Shown: one piece after another, positions 51,945 to 60,694 of the stretch | Layout: every line of letters begins with the position of its first letter | Numbering within the stretch: position 1 is the stretch's first letter | From: Acetobacterium woodii DSM 1030 | Lineage (GTDB): Bacteria; Bacillota; Clostridia; Eubacteriales; Eubacteriaceae | Reading direction: 5' to 3' | Length of the DNA: 64,000 nucleotides | Assembly: GCF_000247605.1 (NCBI RefSeq) | Contig: NC_016894.1 | Coordinates: 620,001-684,000 of the forward strand | The notes under the pieces: model-generated | Seen by the model: only the letters and a program-made list of their open reading frames with translations | The model's database searches: none | What the model was told of the DNA's origin: nothing | Translations under genes and position numbers: made by a program

Positions 51945-53204
51945 ATGAAAATAGGATATGCCTGTTTAACAATCGGGGTAGCAAATACGGAACTAAAGAC
52001 TTGCTTGCTCAAAAATGCGTCCAATGAAAAATTGACGGAATTAATTCGGCATAATTTGAATGCTCTCGATACGATGATTGATTATAACATAAACAATGAT
52101 ATAGCGCTTTTTAGAATCAGTTCAGCCATTATTCCGTTTGGCTCCAATCCCGCTAATCAGATTATCTGGTGGAAAAATTTTGAAAAAACGCTTAAAAAGA
52201 TCGGTAAGAAAATTAATAAAAGTGGCATGCGGGTGTCAATGCATCCGGGGCAGTATACGGTTTTAAATGCGGCGGATGAAAATGTCGTGAACCAAGCCAT
52301 CCGGGATTTAAATTATCACGCACGTTTTTTAGATAGTTTGGGAGTTGGCGCCGATCATAAAATCATTCTCCATATTGGTGGGGTATATAATAATAAAAAA
52401 CAGGCGATCAAACGATTTTTAAAAAATTATGATCAATTAGAAGAAATGGTCAAAAAAAGACTGGTGATTGAAAACGATGATAAGTCCTATACCATCGCAG
52501 ATGTGCTGGAAATTGGAAGGACCCTTGAGATACCGGTTGTTTTTGATAATTTACATCATCAGTTAAACCCTTGTGATGAAAATAAGTCTGATTTATTTTG
52601 GATTGACGAATGCCAGACAACCTGGAAAGATGTGGATGGAAATCAGAAAATTCATTATTCGCAACAGCATTCAGAGAAAAAAAATGGTGCCCATTCCAAG
52701 ACGATCAAAATTACCGAGTTTATGGAATATTATCAAGCGTTAGAAAATCGAAAACCGGATATCATGCTTGAAGTGAAAGATAAAAATTTATCCGTTATCA
52801 AATGCAATAATTGCATTACGGATCAAAAAGAAATCAATCGGTTAGAACATGAATGGAGTAAATATAAATATGCGATTCTAGAGAGGTCGCCACTGGATTA
52901 TCTGGAAATCCGTAAGCTTTTGAATAATAAGGATACTTACCCATGTATGGAATTTTATAACATAATTGAAAATTCATTTCAAAAAGAAACAACGATCGGG
53001 AATTCAATTAACGTGGCCCAACATATTTGGGGGTATTTTAGGACGGTGGCATTGCCCAGTGAAAAGAAATATTTCTTAAAACTATTGGAGCGGTATGAAA
53101 AAGGTGAGGTTTCAATAAAAAAAATCAAAAAAAACTTGTGGAAAATGGCGGTTAAATATCAACAGGATTATCTGCTGGATTCCTATTATTATATTATTAT
53201 TTAA
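51945..53204 (+). CDS. uvsE: UV DNA damage endonuclease
   Basis: A 419-residue UVDE TIM-barrel endonuclease. Conserved metal-site segments are visible: RISSAIIPFGSN, RVSMHPGQY, LHIGGVYNNK, VIENDDKSYT, VFDNLHHQ and KITEFMEYYQ, which supply the His/Glu/Asp ligands. It nicks 5' of UV photoproducts and other distortions, an alternative to UvrABC. The ORF is about 100 residues longer than the catalytic barrel; the extra C-terminal part is helical and lysine-rich. SD GAGGAAAG precedes the ATG. Confidence 0.93.
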   Translation: MKIGYACLTIGVANTELKTCLLKNASNEKLTELIRHNLNALDTMIDYNINNDIALFRISSAIIPFGSNPANQIIWWKNFEKTLKKIGKKINKSGMRVSMHPGQYTVLNAADENVVNQAIRDLNYHARFLDSLGVGADHKIILHIGGVYNNKKQAIKRFLKNYDQLEEMVKKRLVIENDDKSYTIADVLEIGRTLEIPVVFDNLHHQLNPCDENKSDLFWIDECQTTWKDVDGNQKIHYSQQHSEKKNGAHSKTIKITEFMEYYQALENRKPDIMLEVKDKNLSVIKCNNCITDQKEINRLEHEWSKYKYAILERSPLDYLEIRKLLNNKDTYPCMEFYNIIENSFQKETTIGNSINVAQHIWGYFRTVALPSEKKYFLKLLERYEKGEVSIKKIKKNLWKMAVKYQQDYLLDSYYYIII

Positions 53205-53287
53205 GTTGATTCAAACGAGAATAAGGATTGAAAATTTAGGTTAGTAGCGAAAGCACCAAATTAATAAATTACGAAGGAGCACAGATT

Positions 53288-53713
53288 ATGAATTACAAAG
53301 TTGTTTATTTTTCAAGAACTGGAGTAAGTGAAAAGGTGGCAAAGAAGATCGCGGAAAAGCTAGATTGTGAAGTTATTGAAATTACCGATGATATGAATTG
53401 GAAAGGTCCAATCGGATTTGTAAAAGGAGGCATGTATGCAACTCAAAACAAACCGGTCAACATTACGGTTCATGGAGAGTTAGCAGCTACTGACGAATTA
53501 ATCGTTGTTTCACCAGTTTGGGCCAATCGGGTGGCTCCGGCGATTACCGTTTTTCTGGAAAAACGAGATTTGAAAACAATCCATTTAGTAACAACATCAA
53601 AGGGCAGTACCATTAATAATCAATCGGATTATAAAACGGCGCATGCGATTATCGAAAAAGACAACAATGAAACGGCGGTCATCACCGAGCTTATCAACCT
53701 GCTAGAGTCGTAA
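53288..53713 (+). CDS. flavodoxin family protein
   Basis: A 141-residue flavodoxin-fold protein; the FMN phosphate-binding loop is FSRTGVSEKVAKKIA at the N-terminus and the isoalloxazine loops are VVSPVWANRVAPAI and VTTSKGST. The length is typical of short-chain flavodoxins. It probably carries electrons at low potential. AAGGAG precedes the ATG. It is followed after 37 bases by a GGDEF gene. Confidence 0.88.
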   Translation: MNYKVVYFSRTGVSEKVAKKIAEKLDCEVIEITDDMNWKGPIGFVKGGMYATQNKPVNITVHGELAATDELIVVSPVWANRVAPAITVFLEKRDLKTIHLVTTSKGSTINNQSDYKTAHAIIEKDNNETAVITELINLLES

Positions 53714-53750
53714 AGCAATGATAATTCAGGAAGTGATTTGAGGAAAGCTT

Positions 53751-54752
53751 ATGTTAAAAACCGAAGTTAAGGAATTGCTGCAGTATCTTAAAAACAGAAT
53801 TTCGGAAGACAAAATCGAGGCATGTTTTTTTGAAAAATATGCCAATGATCCCGATTTTGTTGAACTTGATACCTTAGTAAAGGGGATTCGCGATAACTGT
53901 AAAAAGCATTTTGAACAGATTTTTGATTTATTACCCGATCCGACAATTATTACAACCATGGAAGATGGAAAACTATTGACATATAATAAGGCGTTCTTAA
54001 AAATGGTTGAGTCGCGGGGAGCTATAAATGTTGATGAATCAACAAATTTACATGATTTATATTTTGAACTAGATAAAAGAGACCAGTTAATAGCGGAATT
54101 AAAGCGGACAGGGATTTGCGAAAATATGGAAATCCTGGTAACGGATGTCAATAAAGAAATATTTGTCGGATTGGTGTCAGCTCAGGCAATTAAAATTGAA
54201 GGTGAATCCTACGTGTTAAGTGTGATCAGAGATATATCCGAGATAAAAAAAATGGAAGCGGAAATTAAAAGACTTGCGACAACCGATAAGTTAACCCAGG
54301 TTTTTAATCGATTAAAATTGGATGAATATCTGCAAATAGAGCTGGAACGATCGGAAAGAACAAAAGCCCCATTTTCAATTATCTTAATGGACATTGATTC
54401 ATTAAAAACGATCAATGATGTCTATGGAAATCCTGTTGGAGATCAAGTGCTTGTTGAATTGGCCGGAATCCTTAAAATAAATGTGCGGTCAACTGACATT
54501 GCGGGAAGATGGGGAGGCGAAGAATTTTTAGTCATCCTGCCGGATACGGAAGTAAATGGTGCGATCGTATTAGCTGAAAAATTACGAGAAATTGTTGAAA
54601 AAACGGAATTTGAAAAGGTTGGGAAATTGACGGCAAGCTTTGGGGTAACGGCTTATCGTAAAGATCTTTTACCGGCAACTTTGATTTCCCGAGCCGATTT
54701 GGCACGCAATAAAGCAAAACTTGAGGGCCGAAATCGGGTTGAATATTTATAA
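53751..54752 (+). CDS. PAS-GGDEF diguanylate cyclase
   Basis: A 333-residue soluble protein: a short helical start, a PAS domain (about 50-165) and GGDEF (about 170-333) with intact RWGGEEF and MDIDSLKTINDVYG. No phosphodiesterase domain is present, so it is the one clear dedicated cyclase in the window. GAGGAAAGC precedes the ATG. It opens the signalling run that ends at 62582. Confidence 0.9.
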   Translation: MLKTEVKELLQYLKNRISEDKIEACFFEKYANDPDFVELDTLVKGIRDNCKKHFEQIFDLLPDPTIITTMEDGKLLTYNKAFLKMVESRGAINVDESTNLHDLYFELDKRDQLIAELKRTGICENMEILVTDVNKEIFVGLVSAQAIKIEGESYVLSVIRDISEIKKMEAEIKRLATTDKLTQVFNRLKLDEYLQIELERSERTKAPFSIILMDIDSLKTINDVYGNPVGDQVLVELAGILKINVRSTDIAGRWGGEEFLVILPDTEVNGAIVLAEKLREIVEKTEFEKVGKLTASFGVTAYRKDLLPATLISRADLARNKAKLEGRNRVEYL

Positions 54753-54792
54753 AATTACGAAAATGAGAAAGTTGATTTGGACGAGGTAAGAA

Positions 54793-56724
54793 GTGAATAA
54801 AAGACAGCAAAGCGTATTAGTGATTGATGATAATCGGGATAATGTGATTGTCTTAAAAGCGCTGATCAATGATATGTTTCCGGAGATCAAAGTCTTAATG
54901 GCGCTCAGTGGCAAAAAGGGATTTGAAATAGCTTTAGCGAAAGACCCGGATATTATTTTTTTAGACATTATTATGCCGGATATGGATGGATTTGAAGTGT
55001 GCCGAAAATTAAAATCACATCCTGATCTGGTTGATATTCCGGTGGTATTTGTGACGGCGGCCCGTGGGGATAAGGAAAATCGGATGCTTGCATTGGAGTG
55101 TGGCGCAGAAGGATTTCTTTCCAAGCCCATTGATGACTATGAATTAATTACGCAAATTAAGGCAATGGAAAAGATAAAAATTGCCAATGTTCAAAAGCGA
55201 AATGAAAAAAAACGGCTTGACATGTTAGTAAAAGAGCAAACCAATAAATTGAAAATTGCCCATGTCCAAACGTTAGAGCTTTTAAAATCTTTGGAAAAAG
55301 AAAATGAGGCTCGAAAAAAAAGTGAGCAAGCTTTAGTTGAAGCCCATAAGTTAGCACATCTGGGAAGTTATGAATTTGATTTAAAAAGTAGCGAATTAAG
55401 TTGTTCTGATGAGGCTTTAAATATTTTAGGTGTCACTTTGAAAGAGCAAGTCAGGACCATTGCGCAGCTAACCAAATTAGTACATCCACAGGATGTTACA
55501 TATTTGTTGGAAAACATTAATCAGCTCGACAAGGAAAATTCGACCCGGGATTTCATTTTTCGGATCATCAGACCAGATAACGAGGAACGAACGATTAATG
55601 TGAGAATGATGCCCAAGTTTGATGAGGCGACAAATCGGATTGGTAATTTTGGAACGGTTCAGGATATTACCCGAATTAGAAAAACAGAAGAAGCGATCCG
55701 ATATCTGAGTTACCATGATCATTTGACAGGTTTATTTAATCGGCGATTTTATGAAAAAGTGCTGGTTAAATTAGATAAGAAAGAGAATTATCCTTTGACC
55801 TTGGTCATGGCGGATGTTAATGGACTGAAAATGATTAATGATTCTTTTGGACATGCTGTTGGAGATGAATTGTTACAAAAAGCATCAAATGTAATTAAAA
55901 AAGGATGCCGCGAAAATGATATCATTGCCAGACTTGGCGGTGATGAATTTGTTATTATCCTGATTAAAACAGATGTTGAAGCGGCCGCACATTTCATAAA
56001 ACGGTTGGAAACGATGGCTGCTCAAGAAAAAATTCATGGGCTGAAGCTTTCGATTGCTTTTGGCAGCCGGACAAAAATCAGAGCCGAAGAAGACATCCAG
56101 CGAGTTCTCAAAAATGCCGAAGATGAAATGTATCGTCATAAACTTTATGAAAGTGCAAGTATGCGCAGTAAAACCATCGAGTTAATTATGAATACCCTTT
56201 ATGAAAAAAGTAATCGTGAAATGCGGCATTCAAACCGGGTCAGTCAAATTTGCGAAAAAATTGGTCAAAAAATGGATTTGCAAAAAAATGAGATCAATCA
56301 AATCAGGACAGCGGGACTGATTCATGATATTGGAAAAATGGGGATTGATGAACAAATACTAAATAAACCAGGATCATTAAGTGATGAGGAGTGGAAAGAG
56401 ATACAGCGACATCCTGAAATTGGCTATCGGATCTTGAGTTCAGTTAACGAATTTTCAGAAATGGCAACCTGCATTCTTGAACATCATGAACGATGGGATG
56501 GGAGAGGGTATCCAAAAGGTTTAAAAGGGGAAGAAATTTCTATTCAAGGGCGAATTGTAGCCGTAGCGGATTCTTTTGATGCCATGACCAGTGATCGTAC
56601 TTATCGTAAAGGGTTAGCTCAAGAAGAAGCAATTGCCGAAATAAATCGCTGTTCGGGAACCCATTTTGATCCACAAATCGCAAAAATGCTTGTTGATGTG
56701 GTTCATTCAGAAAGAATTCATTAA
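54793..56724 (+). CDS. REC-PAS-GGDEF-HD-GYP response regulator
   Basis: A 643-residue protein: receiver (1-125; acidic DD in VIDDNRDN, phosphoacceptor Asp in IIFLDIIMPDMDG, Lys in SKPIDD), coiled-coil linker, PAS (about 185-295), GGDEF (about 300-455, intact RLGGDEF) and HD-GYP (about 465-640, IHDIGKMGID and HHERWDGRGYPKGLKG). Starts with GTG behind GAGGTAAG. It is a probable output of the hybrid kinase encoded at 57704. Confidence 0.9.
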   Translation: MNKRQQSVLVIDDNRDNVIVLKALINDMFPEIKVLMALSGKKGFEIALAKDPDIIFLDIIMPDMDGFEVCRKLKSHPDLVDIPVVFVTAARGDKENRMLALECGAEGFLSKPIDDYELITQIKAMEKIKIANVQKRNEKKRLDMLVKEQTNKLKIAHVQTLELLKSLEKENEARKKSEQALVEAHKLAHLGSYEFDLKSSELSCSDEALNILGVTLKEQVRTIAQLTKLVHPQDVTYLLENINQLDKENSTRDFIFRIIRPDNEERTINVRMMPKFDEATNRIGNFGTVQDITRIRKTEEAIRYLSYHDHLTGLFNRRFYEKVLVKLDKKENYPLTLVMADVNGLKMINDSFGHAVGDELLQKASNVIKKGCRENDIIARLGGDEFVIILIKTDVEAAAHFIKRLETMAAQEKIHGLKLSIAFGSRTKIRAEEDIQRVLKNAEDEMYRHKLYESASMRSKTIELIMNTLYEKSNREMRHSNRVSQICEKIGQKMDLQKNEINQIRTAGLIHDIGKMGIDEQILNKPGSLSDEEWKEIQRHPEIGYRILSSVNEFSEMATCILEHHERWDGRGYPKGLKGEEISIQGRIVAVADSFDAMTSDRTYRKGLAQEEAIAEINRCSGTHFDPQIAKMLVDVVHSERIH

Positions 56725-56788
56725 TTTTAATTACTATTTGTGGTCGCAATTTGAGTAACGATGCGATAATAGTTAAGGAGACTGATAG

Positions 56789-57619
56789 ATGGAAGAGATT
56801 ACGGATAAAATTATACATGAAGTGACTCAGATCATGAATGAGATATATGGAAAAGATCTTACCATATATGATCAGGTCTTTTTATCAAAATCAATCGAAA
56901 GAAGAATTGTGGCAGTCAATGTAAAAAAGTCAGACTACGGTTTATATTTGGTAAAAAACAGGAACGAAGCAGATCGACTGATGGCATCATTTAATATTAC
57001 TTATACGCAATTTTTTAGAAATTCACTGACATTTTCACTGCTGGAACATTTAATATTGCCGCGTTTATTAAACCAGAAACCTGAAGGAACAGAGATCAGG
57101 ATTTGGTCGGCAGGTTGTTCGACCGGGCAGGAGGCATATTCAATCGGAATTTTGCTGGAGGAAATGTTAACAACTGCTTCGAAATCGATGCGATTTCGAA
57201 TTTTCGCGACGGATGTATCTCCTGAAGTCCTGGTACTCGCGCGAGAAGGTATTTATGATGAGGAAGGAATTTCCAATCTCAAGATGAAATACCTGAAAAA
57301 GTATTTTATCAAAAATGGAGAAATGTATCGGGTCAATCATCAATTAAAAAAAAACATCGATTTTTTAAGATACGATTTGCTAGATCAATATTCGATTAAT
57401 CCACCGGAAAGTATTTTTGGTGATTTTGATATTATAGTTTGTTCGAATCTGCTTTTTTATTACCAAATAGATATTCGCCGAACCATTGTAAATAAGTTGA
57501 AACGCTCTTTATCAGCACAAGGGTATCTGATTAGCGGCGAGGCAGAATCCCGATTTATTGGAAAAGATGCGGAATTGAAAATGATTAGCCCGAGTTCGAC
57601 AATTTTTCAGATCCATTAA
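56789..57619 (+). CDS. cheR: CheR-type protein-glutamate methyltransferase
   Basis: A 276-residue protein. The N-terminal CheR helical domain (about 1-75) precedes the SAM-binding domain with IWSAGCSTGQEAYSIGILL (about 106-124), RIFATDVSPEVL and a late motif IIVCSNLLFYY (consensus CRNVLIYF). CheR methylates glutamates of chemoreceptors. No chemoreceptor, CheA or CheB gene is present in the window, so it probably works on an unknown target within this signalling group or on receptors encoded elsewhere. GGAG precedes the ATG. Confidence 0.9.
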   Translation: MEEITDKIIHEVTQIMNEIYGKDLTIYDQVFLSKSIERRIVAVNVKKSDYGLYLVKNRNEADRLMASFNITYTQFFRNSLTFSLLEHLILPRLLNQKPEGTEIRIWSAGCSTGQEAYSIGILLEEMLTTASKSMRFRIFATDVSPEVLVLAREGIYDEEGISNLKMKYLKKYFIKNGEMYRVNHQLKKNIDFLRYDLLDQYSINPPESIFGDFDIIVCSNLLFYYQIDIRRTIVNKLKRSLSAQGYLISGEAESRFIGKDAELKMISPSSTIFQIH

Positions 57620-57703
57620 AATTGTTGTAAATTAGATTAAAAAAGCGATTGTATTGTATTTTCGAAATAATGGCAATTCAGATAAAGGATCTAGGGAGAA
57701 ATA

Positions 57704-60694
57704 ATGAAGATTAAAAATTTAAGAGTTAAATCTCAGCTAAGCATCGGTTTTGGAATTATTCTTATTTTAGTTCTTTTATTAGGAGTTGTGGTTTATTTTC
57801 AAACCACTGCTATTGTTAATCAGGCAGAAACTATGTACGAGCATCCATTTAAAGTCTCTAAGGCGATTGAGCAGTTGAATGCCGATATTTTGAATATGCA
57901 GGTACATCTAAGAGATTTGGTCTTGATTGACACAGTTAATCAGGATGAGTTAAATGAATTATTTGCGCAGAGTGATGCGGATATTCATGTACAATTTGAT
58001 ATTTTACGAGAACTTTATTTGGGCCCGAAGCAAGATGTTGAAGCGGCTTATAATGCTTATATTGATTGGAAAACAAGCACCTTAAAAATTACCGATAATG
58101 TGTTTTCCGGAGATCTTGAAACAGCGAAAAAAAGTTTACTACCCGGGGAAATGGTTGCGACATCTCGAGAAACATTGCTCGCAAAGATAGATGTCATTAG
58201 AAGTTTTGCCAATAACAAAGCCGATTCATTATATTTAAATACAAACAATTTATATACGACGATAAAATTACAAGTGTCATTGTTTATCTTTTTATGTGTT
58301 GCTTTTTCAAGCGGCATAGGTTTTATTTTGATTCGTAATCTTCAGGAACCGATTGATGAATTAACCAGAGCCACCGATGAATTTCATAACGGCAACCAAA
58401 ATGCCAGAAGTAGATATCGTTATAGTAATGAGTTTGGGATCTTGTCCGAATCGTTTAATGAATTGGCTGGGGATATTCAAAAAAATATGGAATTAAGCGA
58501 AAAAAGCGAAAATTTCATCAAGGTAATGGTAGGGGAAGAAGATGTCAGAGAATTTTTCAAAAAAACACTCAACTTACTTTTGATAAATACTGATTCTCAA
58601 GTTGGTGCCGTTTATTTGTTGGATTACCAAAATAATCAGTTTGAGTATTTCGAATCCATTGGCCTGGATGAAAACGGCCGAAAGTCATTTGATTATGATA
58701 CCCTTGAAGGTGAGTTTGGAGCATCCATTGCCAGCGGCAGATATCGACTCATTCGGGATATTCCGGCTGATTCACGTTTTACATTTTATACCGTTTACGG
58801 AAAATTTATACCCCGAGAAATCATCAGTATCCCGATTATTTTTGGCGAAAAAGTGATTGCGATGATATCATTAGCGGCGATTAGCAAATATGCCCAAAAA
58901 TCGATTGATTTTATTGAGGCCACGGTTAATACCATGAGTGCCAGAATTGAAGGGATCTTGGCCTATCGTACGATTAAAGAATTCTCAGAAAAAATGGAAA
59001 TTCAAAATCGTGAACTGGATGCTCAGAAAAATGAAATGGAAGAACAATCAGTAGAATTGATGCATCAGAACATTGAACTGGAAATGCAGAAAAAAGAATT
59101 AAAAGAGGCTAATCAACTCAAGACAAACTTTTTATCAAATATGAGCCATGAGTTACGAACCCCTCTTAATTCGGTGATTGCGCTTTCTGGGATTCTTAAT
59201 CGACGGCTTCGCAATGCGATTCCAGAGGAGGAATATAGTTATCTGGAAGTGATTGAACGGAATGGAAAAAATCTCCTGGCGTTGATTAATGATATTTTAG
59301 ATATTTCTCGGATCGAAGCCGGGCGGGAAGAGGTCGACATCACCACCTTTAATGTCAATTTGTTAATCAATGATGTGGTGGAAATGCTGGCGCCGCAAGC
59401 AAATCAGAAAGATGTTTTATGTGTGAATACATCTAAAGGTACAAGTGTGTACATTAATAGTGACAGTGATAAATGCCGACATATTCTTGAAAACCTGGCC
59501 GGTAACGCGGTTAAATTTACTGAAAAAGGTAAAGTTGAGTTATCGCTTAATCAAGATCAGGAAAATATCGAAATTCGGGTCAAAGATACGGGAATTGGGA
59601 TCGATAAAAACTATCTACCATTTGTTTTTGAGGAATTTAGACAAGCAGATGGCAGCACTTCGCGGAAATTCGGAGGAACCGGGTTGGGCTTGGCGATTGC
59701 CAAAAAATATGCTAATTTGCTAGGCGGAACAATTCGGGTTAAAAGCCAGGTTGGACAAGGGTCCGAGTTCATTCTTTCATTGCCGATCAATTATTCCATT
59801 GAAAACCGGGTGCATGAAGAAATACCGGTTAAAAAAGCAGAAACTTTCAAATTTAAGACGGACGAAGGGAGAGGACATTTAGCGAACAAACAATTAATTG
59901 AACCTTCAACAAAGACCCTTTTATTGGTTGAAGACAGTGAGCCGGCGGTGATTCAAATCAGAGATTTGCTGGCGGAAAGTGGATACACGATTCGCGTGGC
60001 GCGAGATGCCGAAGAAGCTTTTAAAATTATTGAAGAAGTTATTCCCGATGCAATGATTTTAGATTTAATGATGCCAGGAATTGATGGTTTTGAATTGCTC
60101 GGCGTTTTAAGAGAGGCGGAAGCAACTGCGGAAATTCCGGTATTAATTCTTACCGCAAAACATATTTCGAAAGATGAGCTAAAATTTTTGACCCGGAATA
60201 ATATCCATCAACTGATTCAAAAGGGTGATATTAATCGAGAAGATCTTAAACAAGCGGTTGCCTCGATGCTTTATCCGGAAGTTAAAGAAAAAAATATCAA
60301 ACAATTTGAAGCCGAAACCAATCAACGAAAACCATTGGTGTTGGCAGTTGAAGATAATCCGGATAATATGATTACGGTTAAGGCGTTACTGGAAGATCAT
60401 TTTTCGGTGTTAGAGGCTGTTGATGGGAACGAAGGAATTGAGATGGCTAAACAATTTGTCCCAGATTTGATACTGATGGATATTGCATTGCCCGGGATAA
60501 ATGGGATTCAGGCATTCAAGACGATTCGTGCGTTACCGGCCTTACATAAAATACCGGTGATTGCCTTAACCGCCAGTGCCATGACCCAAGACCGTGAAGG
60601 CATTTTGGCTCAGGGATTTGATGCATTTATACCCAAACCGATTATCGAACGGGAATTTTTAAAGGTGATACGCGAGGTGCTCTATGACAGATAG
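57704..60694 (+). CDS. hybrid sensor histidine kinase with two receivers
   Basis: A 996-residue protein: TM1 (about 11-31), four-helix-bundle sensor (about 32-185), TM2 (about 190-210), HAMP (about 213-265), GAF (about 280-425), a long coiled coil (about 425-470), HisKA with FLSNMSHELRTPLNS near 480, HATPase (ILENLAGNAVKFTE and GGTGLGLAIAKKY), receiver 1 (Asp in AMILDLMMPGIDG) and receiver 2 (Asp in LILMDIALPGING). It overlaps the next gene by 11 bases. The next gene and that at 54793 each have their own receiver and are likely phosphotransfer outputs. Confidence 0.92.
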   Translation: MKIKNLRVKSQLSIGFGIILILVLLLGVVVYFQTTAIVNQAETMYEHPFKVSKAIEQLNADILNMQVHLRDLVLIDTVNQDELNELFAQSDADIHVQFDILRELYLGPKQDVEAAYNAYIDWKTSTLKITDNVFSGDLETAKKSLLPGEMVATSRETLLAKIDVIRSFANNKADSLYLNTNNLYTTIKLQVSLFIFLCVAFSSGIGFILIRNLQEPIDELTRATDEFHNGNQNARSRYRYSNEFGILSESFNELAGDIQKNMELSEKSENFIKVMVGEEDVREFFKKTLNLLLINTDSQVGAVYLLDYQNNQFEYFESIGLDENGRKSFDYDTLEGEFGASIASGRYRLIRDIPADSRFTFYTVYGKFIPREIISIPIIFGEKVIAMISLAAISKYAQKSIDFIEATVNTMSARIEGILAYRTIKEFSEKMEIQNRELDAQKNEMEEQSVELMHQNIELEMQKKELKEANQLKTNFLSNMSHELRTPLNSVIALSGILNRRLRNAIPEEEYSYLEVIERNGKNLLALINDILDISRIEAGREEVDITTFNVNLLINDVVEMLAPQANQKDVLCVNTSKGTSVYINSDSDKCRHILENLAGNAVKFTEKGKVELSLNQDQENIEIRVKDTGIGIDKNYLPFVFEEFRQADGSTSRKFGGTGLGLAIAKKYANLLGGTIRVKSQVGQGSEFILSLPINYSIENRVHEEIPVKKAETFKFKTDEGRGHLANKQLIEPSTKTLLLVEDSEPAVIQIRDLLAESGYTIRVARDAEEAFKIIEEVIPDAMILDLMMPGIDGFELLGVLREAEATAEIPVLILTAKHISKDELKFLTRNNIHQLIQKGDINREDLKQAVASMLYPEVKEKNIKQFEAETNQRKPLVLAVEDNPDNMITVKALLEDHFSVLEAVDGNEGIEMAKQFVPDLILMDIALPGINGIQAFKTIRALPALHKIPVIALTASAMTQDREGILAQGFDAFIPKPIIEREFLKVIREVLYDR

